Assembly: GCA_030704615.1 (NCBI GenBank)
Contig: CM060732.1
Span: 66,319,053-66,383,052, forward strand
Direction: 5' to 3'
Source: Takakia lepidozioides
Taxonomy: Eukaryota > Streptophyta > Takakiopsida > Takakiales > Takakiaceae
DNA: 64,000 nt
Every line of letters begins with the position of its first letter. The first letter of the stretch is position 1. The translations under genes were made by a program, and so were the position numbers. Shown here in pieces: positions 21,820 to 32,396 of the stretch. The notes below the pieces were generated by a model, which was not told where the DNA came from, did not search any database, and saw only the letters and a list, made by a program, of their open reading frames with translations.

Positions 21820-22474
21820 TTAGTTTTCATTATCTTGACGATTTGCTGGTTCCAAATTTGCTCTAGCACTGTCCGCCTCTCGAACAGTTATCTTTTTTGT
21901 GCTTGCTTTTGTCGTATTTTTTCTCGGTAGTATTGTCCACACTACATTGTCAACATGAATCCATTGAGCCCATTGGGTTGAACTCCCAATTTTTGGACCA
22001 ACAATCTTTGTATCTATCTGCATCCGTAGGATTGCCCCCTTTCTTCGGTCTCCACCACTCCACAAAAAGCTTTTTGTAATTGCAATCTTCACTATCTCGT
22101 ACAACATCCGATATGTCATTCCAATCCAAACAGGAAAAGTCTCCGTATCATTTGGGCGAACAAGGACAAAGAATCCCTTCTCAATATCATTGAATGGATT
22201 CAACGGTATTTTCGGACGGTCACATCTTGGCAAAAAAAAAAAAAACCTTGATTCGATTTGTTCTACATATCTTCCTCTTCATCATCTTCATGCTCATCCT
22301 CCTCTTCCTCTTCCTTTTCCTCTTCCTCCTCCTCCTCTTCCTCGTCTTTTGTTGCTTCATCCTCATCTGCATCGTCGTCATCTGTTTCTTCTTCTTATTC
22401 CTTATCTTCCTCCTCATCCTCACCATCTTATGTTTCTTCCTCCTCTCCCTTATATCCTCTATCATTGTTTGTCC
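21820..22474 (-). pseudogene. unidentified gene, 3' exon left of the CACTA insertion
   Basis: Read on the minus strand, an acidic Asp/Glu run (about 22440-22265, with several stops) leads to PRCDRPKIPLNPFNDIEKGF, FVLVRPNDTETFPVWIGM, RRKGAILRMQIDT and WIHVDNVVWTILPRKNTTKA, ending NRQDNEN. The frame continues across the transposon from the exon at 29567-29520 once the element and one TCC copy are ignored. I do not recognise the family. The W-rich part could be a small barrel domain, but that is a guess. In-frame stops in the acidic run show decay. Confidence 0.55.
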
Positions 22475-22810
22475 CACTACAAGAGATGAGCGTTTTTAGG
22501 ACTACGGCTTTGGCGGAGTCATAAAAACTGCACTAGGTAGACGACTACAAAGCGCTGAAATGCGTTGCAGTCATAGTTTTATGACTCTGTAGTAATGAAT
22601 ATTACTACATGACTCCGGAAAGTTAGGGAGCATTGGTCAAACATTGTTGACCATGATGACAGGGATGGTTTATATGACTAGTGTGATATGTTTGACTACA
22701 CATGGACGTCGTTTCATGGAATCTTATGACTCCATGACTGAAGATGGTTTCACAACTCTATTTATACGACTACATCACTACACGTGTCATTTTGAAGGCA
22801 CATATAATGC

Positions 22811-22917
22811 TAATAAGGTTGCCCATTAGGTTTAAAAAAATTAAAAAGTTACTAATAAGGTTGCCCATTAGGTTTAAAAAAATTAAAAAGTTGCTAATAA
22901 GGTTGTCCATTAGGGTA
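22811..22917. repeat. 42-bp tandem repeat, 2.6 copies
   Basis: TAATAAGGTTG.CCATTAGG units start at 22811, 22853 and 22895, nearly identical. They lie in the left subterminal part of the CACTA element. Confidence 0.9.
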
Positions 22918-23099
22918 ATCGTGAACAGATAGAAGGGCTGGGACTTGGCATTTTTTTGTCTCCTGCGCCACACCACTTAGCCGAGGGATGGAACGCAATG
23001 ATAGCAGGATATGCAGGGGCGTAGGATGGAGGCGTTGAGCAAATGATGCAGGAAAGAGAAGAGGAGGAGGAGACGAGACGAGGAGAAGCAAGCTCGTCG

Positions 23100-24420
23100 T
23101 TCTAGGGAGAGTCAGCTTGGTCTTAGCAGGCGTGTTTCAATCTCTACCTACTCAGCTGCACCGTAGTGGTTCGATCTCATAGACCAATCTGACATTACCT
23201 GACTACAGACACAAGCAGCACACACAAGAGGTCTTTTTGGGTTGATGGTCGGTCAAATCCTCCATGGGTCAGGACACGAGGTCAAGGACAACGTGGTGAG
23301 GGCACCTTCTTCTTCAACATATTTTAGCCTGTGTTGCCCTCTCATCAGACTCGGCCGCAAGATGCATATTGAATTCTGTAAGTTAAGTCGTCGGGTAGAT
23401 CTGTGGTGGTTTGGAGTGACTTTGGCAAGTTACTGCCAGTCTGGCAGCAGGGAAGTATCTAAAAACATATAATAGAGGTGAGGAGAAGCTTTGGGGTGAA
23501 CACTTTCCGACCCCAGTCAATGGTGGGACAATGGAGACAAAAAGGTGAATGTCTGTTGGATTACAGAGAGAAGCAGATGCATTTCAGATTGTGATAAGTA
23601 GGGTTGGGGTGTTTTGGGGAAGAACTCCACACCAGTATGGTTGGGGTGTTTGCTGGTAGAATTCTAGGCTGTCAGAGGCATGGATAGCTGAAGGAGCAGG
23701 GATAGAGTGTGGGTCCAGATTCATCCAAGAGGGCTGGATTTCAAGCTCCACATTACCTATGATTCCCTGTGGAAGGATAGCTACAAGAAACCTACATGGG
23801 TAGATGGTCAACTGGAAGCGGCAGCAGCAGCGGCACAATTGATAAAGTCAGGCACTTCTACTGAAGGCACCTCCTTCAACACATTTCACCCTGTTTTTCC
23901 CTCTTATCAGAATTGGCCCTAAATTTCCATGTTGAATTTTGCAAGTTAGCTGGTTGAGTGAATCTAGTTTGGAGTGAGTTTGAATGATACTGCCAATGTG
24001 ACAACAGGAAAGTATATAATAGAGATGAGGAGAAGCTGTGGAATGGATACTTTTGTGACCCCAGTCAATGGTGAGACAATCGAGGCAAAAAGGTGAATGC
24101 CTGTTAGATTATAAAGAGTAGTAGATGCAATTCAGCATAGGAACTAGGGTCATAAGCTAAGTTGGGTGTCTAGGCTGTTATTGTCAGCTGCTAGCAGCAA
24201 GGCAAGGATGAATGCATGATTTGTGCAGACGCATGGATAGCTGAAGGAGCAAGGATAGAGAGTGGGTACATAGTCTTCCAAGAGATTTCAAGCACAAGAT
24301 TACATATGATTCCCTGTGGATCAATAGCCACAAGAAACCTGCATGGGTAGATGGTCAACTGAAGGCAGCAGCTGCAGCAACACAGTTGATAAAACCAGGC
24401 ACCTCAACCGTGACCACAGC
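23100..24420 (+). repeat. PPR-associated repeat family, three adjacent copies
   Basis: Segments near 23240-23600, 23680-24130 and 24170-24420 share GCTGAAGGAGCAGGGATAGA, GTGGGTCCAGATT, ATTACCTATGATTCCCTGTG, AAGAAACCTGCATGGGTAGA, the CAACTGGAAGC.GCAGCAGCAGC run and AACACATTTCACCCTGTTTT. A frame across it reads LDFKLHITYDSLWKDSYKK, WVDGQLEAAAAAAQLIKSG and FNTFHPVFPSYQNWP. The last copy leads straight into the N-terminus of the PPR pseudogene at 24386, so the repeat looks like the 5' part of a duplicated PPR gene. Other copies lie at 26283-26400, 26925-27190, 28140-28570, 31900-32280, 44800-45965 and 46240-46330. Confidence 0.75.
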
Positions 24421-26282
24421 TTCTGGAAGCGGATCAAGAGAGGGAGTCCACAATGCCTCTTCTAGCACTTATGGGCATGTGAAGATGCTTTGTGAGGCAG
24501 GCAGACTGATAGAGGCTCTACAGACTTTAAACCAAGGAGGCATTTCAGCAGATTCAGATACGTATGTCTGTCTCTTGCATAAGTGCATCAAGGTGAAAGG
24601 CCTGGAAGCTGAAAAGCAGGTGCAAACTCACCTTATACAAAGTGGATTCATGCCAAATATTATTCTCCTCAACACCCTTGTCAACATGTATGTTAAGTGC
24701 GGGGGCATCATGGATGCTCACCAAGTGTTAATAGAATGCCTCAACGATCTTTGATCATGTGGAATATAATGTTGGGAGGATTTACCAAGCATGGGTGTGG
24801 TAGGAATGCTTTGGAGACCTATGAGCAAATGATGGGGGAAGGGGTGAAGCCCGACCACATCACGTTTGTGTGTGTTTGCAGTGCGTGTGCAAGCCTGGCA
24901 GCCCTGGAAAAGGGCAAAGAGGTGCATGGTGACATCGTCAGAGCTGGAATCGTACCCGATGTGATCCTGAACACTGCCCTGGTGGACATGTATGCCAAAT
25001 GTGGGAGCATCGAGGATGCAAAGGGAGTGTTCAACAATATGGCTGAACGAAATGTGGTGTCGTGGAGTGCGATGCTTGCAGGGTATGCACAGCAGGGGCA
25101 CGGGATGGAGGCTTTGGAGACGTATGAGCAAATGATGTGTGAAGGCATGAAGCCCAACCACATCACGTTTGTGTGCGTGTGCAAGCCTGGCAGCCTTGGA
25201 TAAGGGCAAAGAGGTGCATGGCGACATCGTCAGAGCTGGAATCATATTAGATGTGATCCTAAGCTATGCAACAAGATTCTTCCTTTATCCTTTTCCCAGC
25301 CCGGTCCTAACAATGTGTGCAGGTCTTGTTCTTTGGGGCAAATTGAAACCTTTCACCACTGCTTCTTGACTTGTCCCTTTGCGGCCTCAATTTGGTCCAA
25401 GGTTCATACCTTGTACAGGAACTGGCGGATTTATGATTGCAGGGATCCTCTTATTATGTTACTTAATATCTCCGCTGATGTTCCCTGGCAGTCTTGTCAA
25501 GTTTGGCATGCGCTTCGAGGTCTGGGGCTGTGGCACATCTGGAAGGCTCGATGTGCTTTAGTCTTTGATAACAAACCTATTTGTGTTAAAGGAGCAATGG
25601 CCAATATTTTCTTTGACTTAATGGTTGAAGGGCACAAATTGTGGGGGGTCTTGTTGGGCACAGTACGCAGATGCTCTGAGGAACAAGGGGCTGCCCTTTT
25701 CTCCACACTTGACGCCGAATGGGGGCACCTTGGATTACTTTACAAGAGGCAGGGTGAACGAGCATGTTGGGCATCCAGACCTCTAGTCAACTGGTCCCAA
25801 TCACTGGGCATCAAGGATGCAAAGGGAGTGTTCAACAATATGGCTGAATAAAATGTGGTGTCATGGAGTGCGCTGCTCGCAGGGAATGCACAGCAGGGGC
25901 GCGGGATGGAGGCTTTGGAGACGTATGAGCAAATGATGTGCAAAGGGGTGAAGCCCGACCACATCATGTTTGTGTGCACTTGCAATGCTTCTGCAAGCCT
26001 GGCAGCTCTGGAAAAGGGCAAAGAGGTGCATGGTGACGTCATCAAAGCTGGATTTGTACCAAATGTCATTCTGAACACAACCCTGGCAGCTCTGGATGTG
26101 GGTGCATTGAGGATGCAACAGGATTGTTCGACACTATGGCTGAACAAGATGTGGTGTCGTGGAGTGCGATGATTGCAGGATATGCACAGCAAGGGCGCGG
26201 GATGGAGGCTTTGGAGACCTATGAGCAAATGATATGCGAAGGGGTGAAGCCCAACCACATCACGTTTGTGGAACTAGTGTGA
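24386..26282 (+). pseudogene. PPR gene (PLS class), interrupted
   Basis: The frame from about 24300 runs VDGQLKAAAAATQLIKPGT, STYGHVKMLCEAGRLIEALQ, SDTYVCLLHKCIKVKGLEAE and LLNTLVNMYVKCGGIMDAHQ, a normal N-terminal PPR half. A frame change near 24730 leads to RSLIMWNIMLGGFTKHGCGR, GVKPDHITFVCVCSACASLA, NTALVDMYAKCGSIEDAKGV and VVSWSAMLAGYAQQGHGMEA. A deletion-type shift near 25180, a LINE tail replacing part of a motif (25263-25800), a stop in place of an arginine codon (near 25850) and a deletion near 26085 follow, ending TFVELV. About six motifs remain, with no E or DYW region. Confidence 0.85.
25263..25800 (+). mobile_element. non-LTR retrotransposon zinc-binding tail inside a PPR gene
   Basis: The translation reads CRSCSLGQIETFHHCFLTCP, FAASIWSKVHTLYRNW, ALRGLGLWHIWKARCALVFD, matching the zf-RVT tail of plant L1-like elements (CxxC...H...C, then W...LR..W.IW..R). 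It replaces the PPR bases for NTALVDMYAKC. The frame then reads on without a stop into GIKDAKGVFNNMAE, so one 178-aa frame joins the LINE tail to PPR. Neither end shows a poly-A or target duplication. Confidence 0.8.
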
Positions 26283-26426
26283 TAAGGTAATAAGGTGAGT
26301 TGGGTGTTTCCTAGAACAAATCTAGGCTGTTATTTGTCGGCTGCTAGAAGCACGGCAAGGATGTATGCATGATTTGTGCAGAGGCGTGGATAGCATGAAA
26401 GTAGCTGCACTGTCACATTATCCAAA

Positions 26427-26948
26427 GTGGATTCACGCCAAATGTTCTTCTACTCAGCACCCATGTCAAACATGTATGTTAAGTGCAGGAGGATCATGCA
26501 TGCTCACCAAGTTTTGAACAGAATGCCTCAACGATCTTTGACCACGTGGAATATAATGTTGGCAGGATTTACCAAGCATAGGTGTGGTAGGAATGCTTTG
26601 GAGACCTATGAGCAAATGATGCACGAAGGGGTGAAGCCTAACCACATCAAGTTTGTTTGTGTTTGCAATGCGTGTGCATGCATGGGAGCTCTGGAAAAGG
26701 GGAAAGAGATCCATGGTGACATCGTCAAAGCTGGAAATGTACCAGATGTCATTCTGAACACTGCTCTGGTGGACATGTATGCCAAATGTGGATGCATTAA
26801 GGATGCGAAGGGAGTTTTCAACACTATGGTTGAACGAGATGTGGTGTCATGGAATGCGATGCTTGCAGGGTATGCAGAGCAGGGACATGGTATGGAGGCT
26901 TTGGACACTATGATCTCCTTCAATAGCACAGCGGCTACAAGTGGGTAG
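26427..26948 (+). pseudogene. PPR gene fragment (PLS class), 174 residues open
   Basis: An open frame reads NMYVKCRRIMHAHQVLNRMP, WNIMLAGFTKHRCGRNALET, GVKPNHIKFVCVCNACACMG, NTALVDMYAKCGCIKDAKGV and VVSWNAMLAGYAEQGHGMEA, about four motifs. It then runs into the PPR-associated repeat (ATSGWMVNWKQQ). It closely resembles the copy at 24.4-26.3 kb, so the two are duplicates. It lacks an N-terminus and a C-terminal domain. Confidence 0.8.
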
Positions 26949-28140
26949 ATGGTCAACTGGAAACAACAACGACAACAACACAATTCATAGAACAAGGCGC
27001 TGCTATTGAAGATACCTTCTTCAACATATTTCACTCTGTTTTCCCCTGCTATCAGAGTCATCCCTAAATTTTTATGTTGAATTCTGCAAGTTAGCTCGTT
27101 GGTGGATCTATGGTGGGGAGTGATTTTGACATGTTACTGCCAATGTGGTCGACAGGAAAGTATCAAAAAATAGATAACAGAGACTCGAGGGAGAAGCTCT
27201 GGAGGGTGAAAGCATGCTAATGTGTACCACTGACACTCCTGAAAATGACTAAATTTTGACTGCTGGCGCGTTACACCGCGGCGCGTGGACATGACATGTT
27301 GCGATGAAAACGTGATAAAATTTACAGATGATAGTGGGCACCTCGACCCCATCCATCAGATGTTCGTACACCCTCTTGTATACCTCCAATTGTGCTCGTA
27401 CACCGCTAATTTTGAGTTTACGATACTAACTCGACTTCCGTTTGTCACCATTTGCTTTCCCTTCATCGCATCCAAGCCGGGTTTGGTGTGTTTGATGCCT
27501 ACTTCAGTGCTGCAGATGCTCGTATAATTTTTAGGAGTTTATTTGATATATTTGTAATTTTAAAACAATTTGCAATGAATGATACATTATTTGTAAAAAC
27601 TCATTTTGGCCTCAAATTCAAAATTGGAGGATCTTGTAGCCATTTCAAGGACATGGCCTTCTTCCTTTTCAGTAGCTAAACACTTTTGGTGAAAGAACTA
27701 TGTTCAAATTTTGAGGTTTAGTAGTACCAAAGTTTGGTGCCCTAAGTAATGCGTACCACGTAGTAAGAAATTCCTATGATAATGAGTTTTTTTGGTTTTG
27801 CAGGTCTACTATCTTTTTTGCATTCTTCCATACCTTACATAAGCACATGAAAATCCCTGATAGGACCTTCATATGTTATGAGTCTAAAAATGAGTCATAA
27901 AGGACTACAACATTTTGGGACATTTGAACCTTGTGCTATTCAAGACTCCTTCAGGACCCCTTAAACTTGTCAAATCACAAAATAATTTATATGGGCATGA
28001 CAAGAACTTCAAGGGCTTTCCAATGATATAATGTGTCTGTGGTTTCATACTAAACTCGATATCCTAAATTTGGATAGATTGTGCCATATGTGCTGGAAAA
28101 CAGTTTGTGACATCATTTTTGGGTCCTATTAGTGTGCTTT
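26925..28140. other. repeat piece, then no recognised gene
   Basis: 26925-27190 is PPR-associated repeat (plus). From 27200 to 28140 I see no gene. The stretch contains a CGCGGCGCG motif near 27270 and otherwise AT-rich DNA. Confidence 0.4.
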
Positions 28141-28570
28141 GACCCTGGAGTGAATACGTTTCTGACCTCAGTCAATGGTGGAACAATCGAGGCAAAAGGT
28201 GAATGCCTGTTGGAAGCAGACGCATAGGAACTAGTGTGATAACTAGGGTTGGGGTGTTTGCTCAAGCAATTATAGGTTGTCATTGTCAGCTGCTAGCAGT
28301 AAGGCGAGGATGTATGCATGATTTGTGCAGGGGCATGGATAGCTGAAGGAGCAGGGATGAGTGTGGGTCCAGATTAATCCAAGAGGGCCAGATTTCAAGC
28401 TCCAGATTACCTATGATTCCCTGTGCAATGATAGGTACAAGAAACTTGCATGGGTAGATGGTCAACTGGAAGCTGCCGCAGCAGCGGCACAATTGATCAA
28501 ATCAGGCACTGTTAATCAAGGCATCTTCTTCAACACATTTCACCCTGTTTTTCCCTCTTATTAGAATTGG
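28140..28570 (+). repeat. PPR-associated repeat copy
   Basis: It matches the copies at 23-24 kb over about 430 bp, including CCAGTCAATGGTGG, GAGGCAAAAGGTGAATGCCT, GGGTCCAGATTAATCCAAGA and WVDGQLEAAAAAAQLIKSG when translated. The downstream PPR sequence is absent here. 28590-28880 reads VWACLFFACWAFSGM and VLWLLVCRRGILFLYR, possibly a LINE 3' end, which I cannot confirm. Confidence 0.75.
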
Positions 28571-29519
28571 CCGTAGCCAGAAGTATCAATGCTCTGTTTA
28601 ACAGGGTCCTTGATTCAGCTAGTAGCACCAGAACAAACTAGTACTACAACAATTCAGCCCAAGGTGTGGGCTTGCTTGTTTTTTGCTTGCTGGGCCTTTT
28701 CAGGCATGAATTTTTGGACCTTGTGGCCTTTGAGGTGTTCATTGGGACATTGGTCTCATTTGGATTTTTGTAATATAATTTACAGGGCGTGTATTCCCCT
28801 GTACTGGTCTATTTTGATTGTCTTGTGGTTGCTAGTATGCAGGAGGGGCATTCTGTTTTTATATCGGAATTTCACCATGTAATGAAGAATTTAAATCATT
28901 TAATTTATTTTTATTTTATATAATATTATTACATTAAACAATACTACCTATTAATAAAATTTTCCAAGCTGCTATTACCATGTTTTTAAAAATAAAATAT
29001 AAATTTAAGAATTTAAAATTACAAATATAAACTATTAAATTATTTTCAAAGAACATTCTTGATGACACGTGGCATAACCCTGCTCGAACTAGAACACGTG
29101 GCATTATATGACACGATATTCTTTTATCCATATTTTCACCACGTGTAAAGATAAGTAGTCATATATTCTGTCTAAGTGCCACATGTCATATCTGAAGTGC
29201 AACAGGTGTCGTGACGTGTCGCCTGCGCAGTGGTGCACGTGTTCCTCTAAAGCCTCTCCATATAGGCAACCCTCAGCAGACAATGTAGTCATATAGTTAG
29301 TCATATGTAAGCCATAGGGTTGTGACTACATCCCTCTCTTATGTATAACTCCAGGTGCCACGCACGCAGTCACGGCTATGACTTGCAAAACGCAGTCCTA
29401 AAGACTAGTCGCTATCACGCCGCTTTTCTCACTTCAGAGTGATGTAGTCATGAATGCATATAGGACTGAAAAAATAGTTATATGTGCAGTCATAAAAACG
29501 CTCATCTGTTGTAGTGTCC

Positions 29520-30935
29520 CTTTTTCATCCTCCATATTTGGATTGCCGTCATTGTCTAGTTTCTTGTCTACACAACATGGAAACAAAGTACACGTCTTAG
29601 AGTCCAATTTGCATGTTAAATAGAAACATAGCATGAAATATTTGACAAGTGAACACTCACACTTTTCACTTTTCTTGTGGCGCTCGGTTGCTAAAGCACA
29701 CGTTTTGGCACGAAGAGGATCCACGAACATCTCTGCATTGATGTACGTCTTGACAAACTCTGCCTTTGTCAATGTCAACGCCACCGATCTACAAAACATT
29801 TAGTTACAAGGGTTAGTTTGAAATCGCACTCAGGATTGGTGAACACATGTATGATACAAACAAGAAATATGGAGAGGTAGAATAATACCTTAGTTTGCAG
29901 CTTTCTTCCTCATGGTAGGTTAGCAAGCTGCTTGCCACCTCTTTTCGCAACTTGCAGCAAGGCATCTTCCAGTAATCATTGCCATCCCTATAGATTCTCT
30001 TCAACCGTGCCAAGTCTTGCTTGTAATCCCTAATCGGTTTGTACTGAGCAAGTTTTTTCCTCACCCACTTATCAGTCGCATTTGCACCCACGACATCATG
30101 CAAGATCTTAGCTGATAAATCGCCTCTTCCCCATTTGCAAATCCCGAAGTGGTCATACACATCTTCATCGAACCATGTTGCCAACAATTGTGCTCGCTTG
30201 TTCTTGCTTTCCATGGCCATAGAACCACCTTGTGCCATTTCTCACATTCGCTCCGCTTTCAATTTGAACCTATAACGCGCCTTGTTGTCATACACCATCT
30301 TTCTCTTATCTGCATCCACATAGATCTTCATGTTCGTTCTATGATAATTCTGTTTTCTCTTCTTCCCATTCGTAGGGCAACCAAGCTTATCTGGAAAGAG
30401 ACAATGATCTCCACACTTTACTACAAGGTGGTTTTGGAAGTTATGCTTGTCCTTCCAACCTATGGAAGGTCCTTCAGCGTAGATCAAGCAAAACCAATGT
30501 ACATTCTCCCGTTTGTAGTGCACCCCCTCTTGTGCAAACGATCCACCTAAATAATAAAGATAGTGGATGTGTGAAATTAGGCATACCAGGGTTTTAGAAA
30601 TGAAGATTTCACCTACATGATGATATCTTTGTAAAGATATTTGTCTCTAGGCATCTATTATACTTCTGTGTTAGCACTACACCTATCCTGCACATAATGC
30701 TGATACCTCTATACAGAAAAAGACACCTTTTAATACCTCTGTGGAAGTAAAGATGTTGCATACAATCCAAGCAATAAAAGAATAAAAATATACTTGAAAC
30801 TAGGAATCCCCTAGGAGTCCCAAGAGTTGTAAGTAAGCATGAACTTACTTCCTTGCCCTCCTGACACTCCTCGCCCTCCTCTTGCTAGCGCCAGTTCTGT
30901 CGAGGTAACAGGAGTTGGTACGACGTCACTCACTA
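29520..30935 (-). pseudogene. unidentified intron-containing gene, 5' exons right of the CACTA insertion
   Basis: Minus-strand exons with good splice sites: about 30935-30849 (VVPTPVTSTELALARGGRG), 30546-29889 (VHWFCLIYAEGPSIGW, CGDHCLFPDKLGCPTNGKKR, NKRAQLLATWFDEDVYDHFG, KRIYRDGNDYWKMPCCKLRK), 29788-29661 (KAEFVKTYINAEMFVDPLRA) and 29567 onward (KKLDNDGNPNMEDEKG), where the transposon cuts it. One in-frame TGA lies near 30242. The gene continues at 22474-21820. The 5' side is cut by another CACTA-like end at 30936. I do not recognise the family; it could be a host gene or an older transposon protein. Confidence 0.55.
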
Positions 30936-31745
30936 GAAGAAAAACGTGGAATAACCACTCTATTAACCACTCATTATGAGTGGTAAAAGACACTAACCAC
31001 TTTGGCCCCAGAGTGATGAAGAACCAGTGGATTAGGACAAGTGAGTGGTAAAAGACATTACGTGGCACTAGTGGTTAAGGACAGTGGTTTGAACCACTCA
31101 CATCCGGGTCCACCTGTTAGCTGACGTGTCACATAGGTAAACTAACCACTTATGACGTGTCATAGTGGTAAAGTAATGACTTCCGTTTTGCAGTGGACAC
31201 GTGTAAGCCGGTGGTCCGTGGATGATATTGGAGATTATGTCAACACTCTCAGCATGGACACGTGTCGTGTGTCAGTGCTACGAAATGGATGGAGTGAAAA
31301 ATTCAATGACTTCCGAAACCACTCGTTGAGTGATCATGAAATGACTCATATAGCCATTCTATGAAAACTGAGAATATACAATATCATTCACAATGTGGTT
31401 ATGTAGGTGGATGACGTCTCTCAACAGGTCATTGGAATGATTACCCACAGAGTGGTATGTAAGCTGTTTGAGTCATCCATGGTGTCTCTCTGAGTGGGAA
31501 CTATAGATTGGAGTGATTACTAACAGAGTGGTGTGTAAGTGATTAGAAATACCACTAGAGGAATCCATACCACTAATACAGTAATATATAGGTGACTACT
31601 TATACCACTATATGAGTGGTAATGTGGGCAATTGTGTGCATTTGGCTACTCCCACAGTTTTAAATTATACCACTATTACAGTGATGTGCAAGTGATTAGG
31701 AACATGACTAGAGGAACACGTACCACTAGTGTAGTGAAAGAAGTA
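30936..31745 (+). mobile_element. second CACTA-like end with AACCACT / GAGTGGT subterminal repeats
   Basis: CACTAGAAGAAAAACG at 30936 has the CACTA start. The next 800 bases are packed with AACCACT and its inverse AGTGGT(T/A), often as short palindromes, for example ACCACTCATTATGAGTGGT near 30968. Such repeats are typical of CACTA subterminal regions. I found no matching inverted right end (CGTTTTTCTTCTAGTG), so the element is truncated or its end lies elsewhere. Confidence 0.5.
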
Positions 31746-31899
31746 CCATTAGGGATTCAAGCTCCACAAAATATAATAGAATCCCAGTTGACAGTAAGTG
31801 CTGGAACACTGTCAACAAAATTCAGCCATGATAAAAGTCTGAGCCTAACTTCTACACAACGTCTCTGCATGCATGCTAGGAACACTGAACTCATGCCTT

Positions 31900-32340
31900 A
31901 AGTTCATGAAGTTTTTGCCTCGGTTGTCCCACCATTGACTTGGGTCAGAAAAGTATTCATTCCACAGCTTCTCCTCGTCTCAGCTGTTACCTGTTTTTGG
32001 ATACTTCCATGTTGTCACATTGGCAGTACCATGTCAAAGTCGCTCCAAACTATCAAAGGCTCACTCAACCAGCTAACTTGCAGAATTCAACATGAAAATT
32101 TAGGGCCGATTCTGATAAGAGGGAAAAACAGGGTGAAATGTGTTGAAGAAGGTGCCTTCATTACCAGTGCCTGAGTTTATTATTGTGTCGCTGCTGCAGC
32201 GGCTTCTAGTTGACCATCTACCTATGCAGGTTTCTTGTAGCTATTGATCCATCTGGTACATTTCCAGCTTTGGTGATGCAACCAGGCACCTCCGATGCCC
32301 TTTTCCAGGGCTACCAGGGAGGTTTACTATTTCATGAGCA
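31900..32340 (-). repeat. PPR-associated repeat copy, inverted, joined to a PPR scrap
   Basis: It is the reverse of the 23-24 kb repeat, with the reverse forms of AACACATTTCACCCTG and GGTAGATGGTCAACT. At 32280-32340 the minus strand reads AGCCCTGGAAAAGGGCATCG and CAAAGCTGGAAATGTACCAG, which is PPR sequence (LEKGKEVHGDIVKAGNVPD type), joined directly to the repeat. Confidence 0.7.
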
Positions 32341-32396
32341 GAAACCATGAGCCATGAGCCATGAGCCATGAGCCGCATGAGCCGCATGAGCGGTGA
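32335..32396. repeat. short tandem repeat of CATGAGC
   Basis: CATGAGC recurs about eight times with CA, AAC or GC spacers between units. Confidence 0.85.

Larger units (their letters stand above)
22475..29516. mobile_element. CACTA (En/Spm-like) transposon carrying PPR sequence
   Basis: The left end CACTACAAGAGATGAGCG and the right end, inverted, CACTACAACAGATGAGCG continue as matching termini for about 28 bases with three mismatches. The 3-bp target duplication TCC (22472-22474 and 29517-29519) is present. Subterminal regions (22.5-22.8 and 29.1-29.5 kb) are dense in (A)TGACTAC and GTAGTCAT motifs, as expected for transposase sites. There is no transposase. The 7,042-bp interior holds two PPR pseudogenes, a LINE tail and at least six pieces of a PPR-associated repeat. 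It interrupts an exon of the unidentified gene. It is non-autonomous; the cargo may be captured, or partly inserted later. Confidence 0.88.

Noticed and set aside
22194-22524. Plus-strand Ser-rich, Leu/Phe-rich and His/Pro-rich ORFs
   Set aside because: All three frames come from one pyrimidine-rich stretch that is the complement of the acidic run in the minus-strand gene.
32335-32396. A CRISPR-like array
   Set aside because: The units are 7 bases with 1-3 base spacers, so this is a simple tandem repeat.
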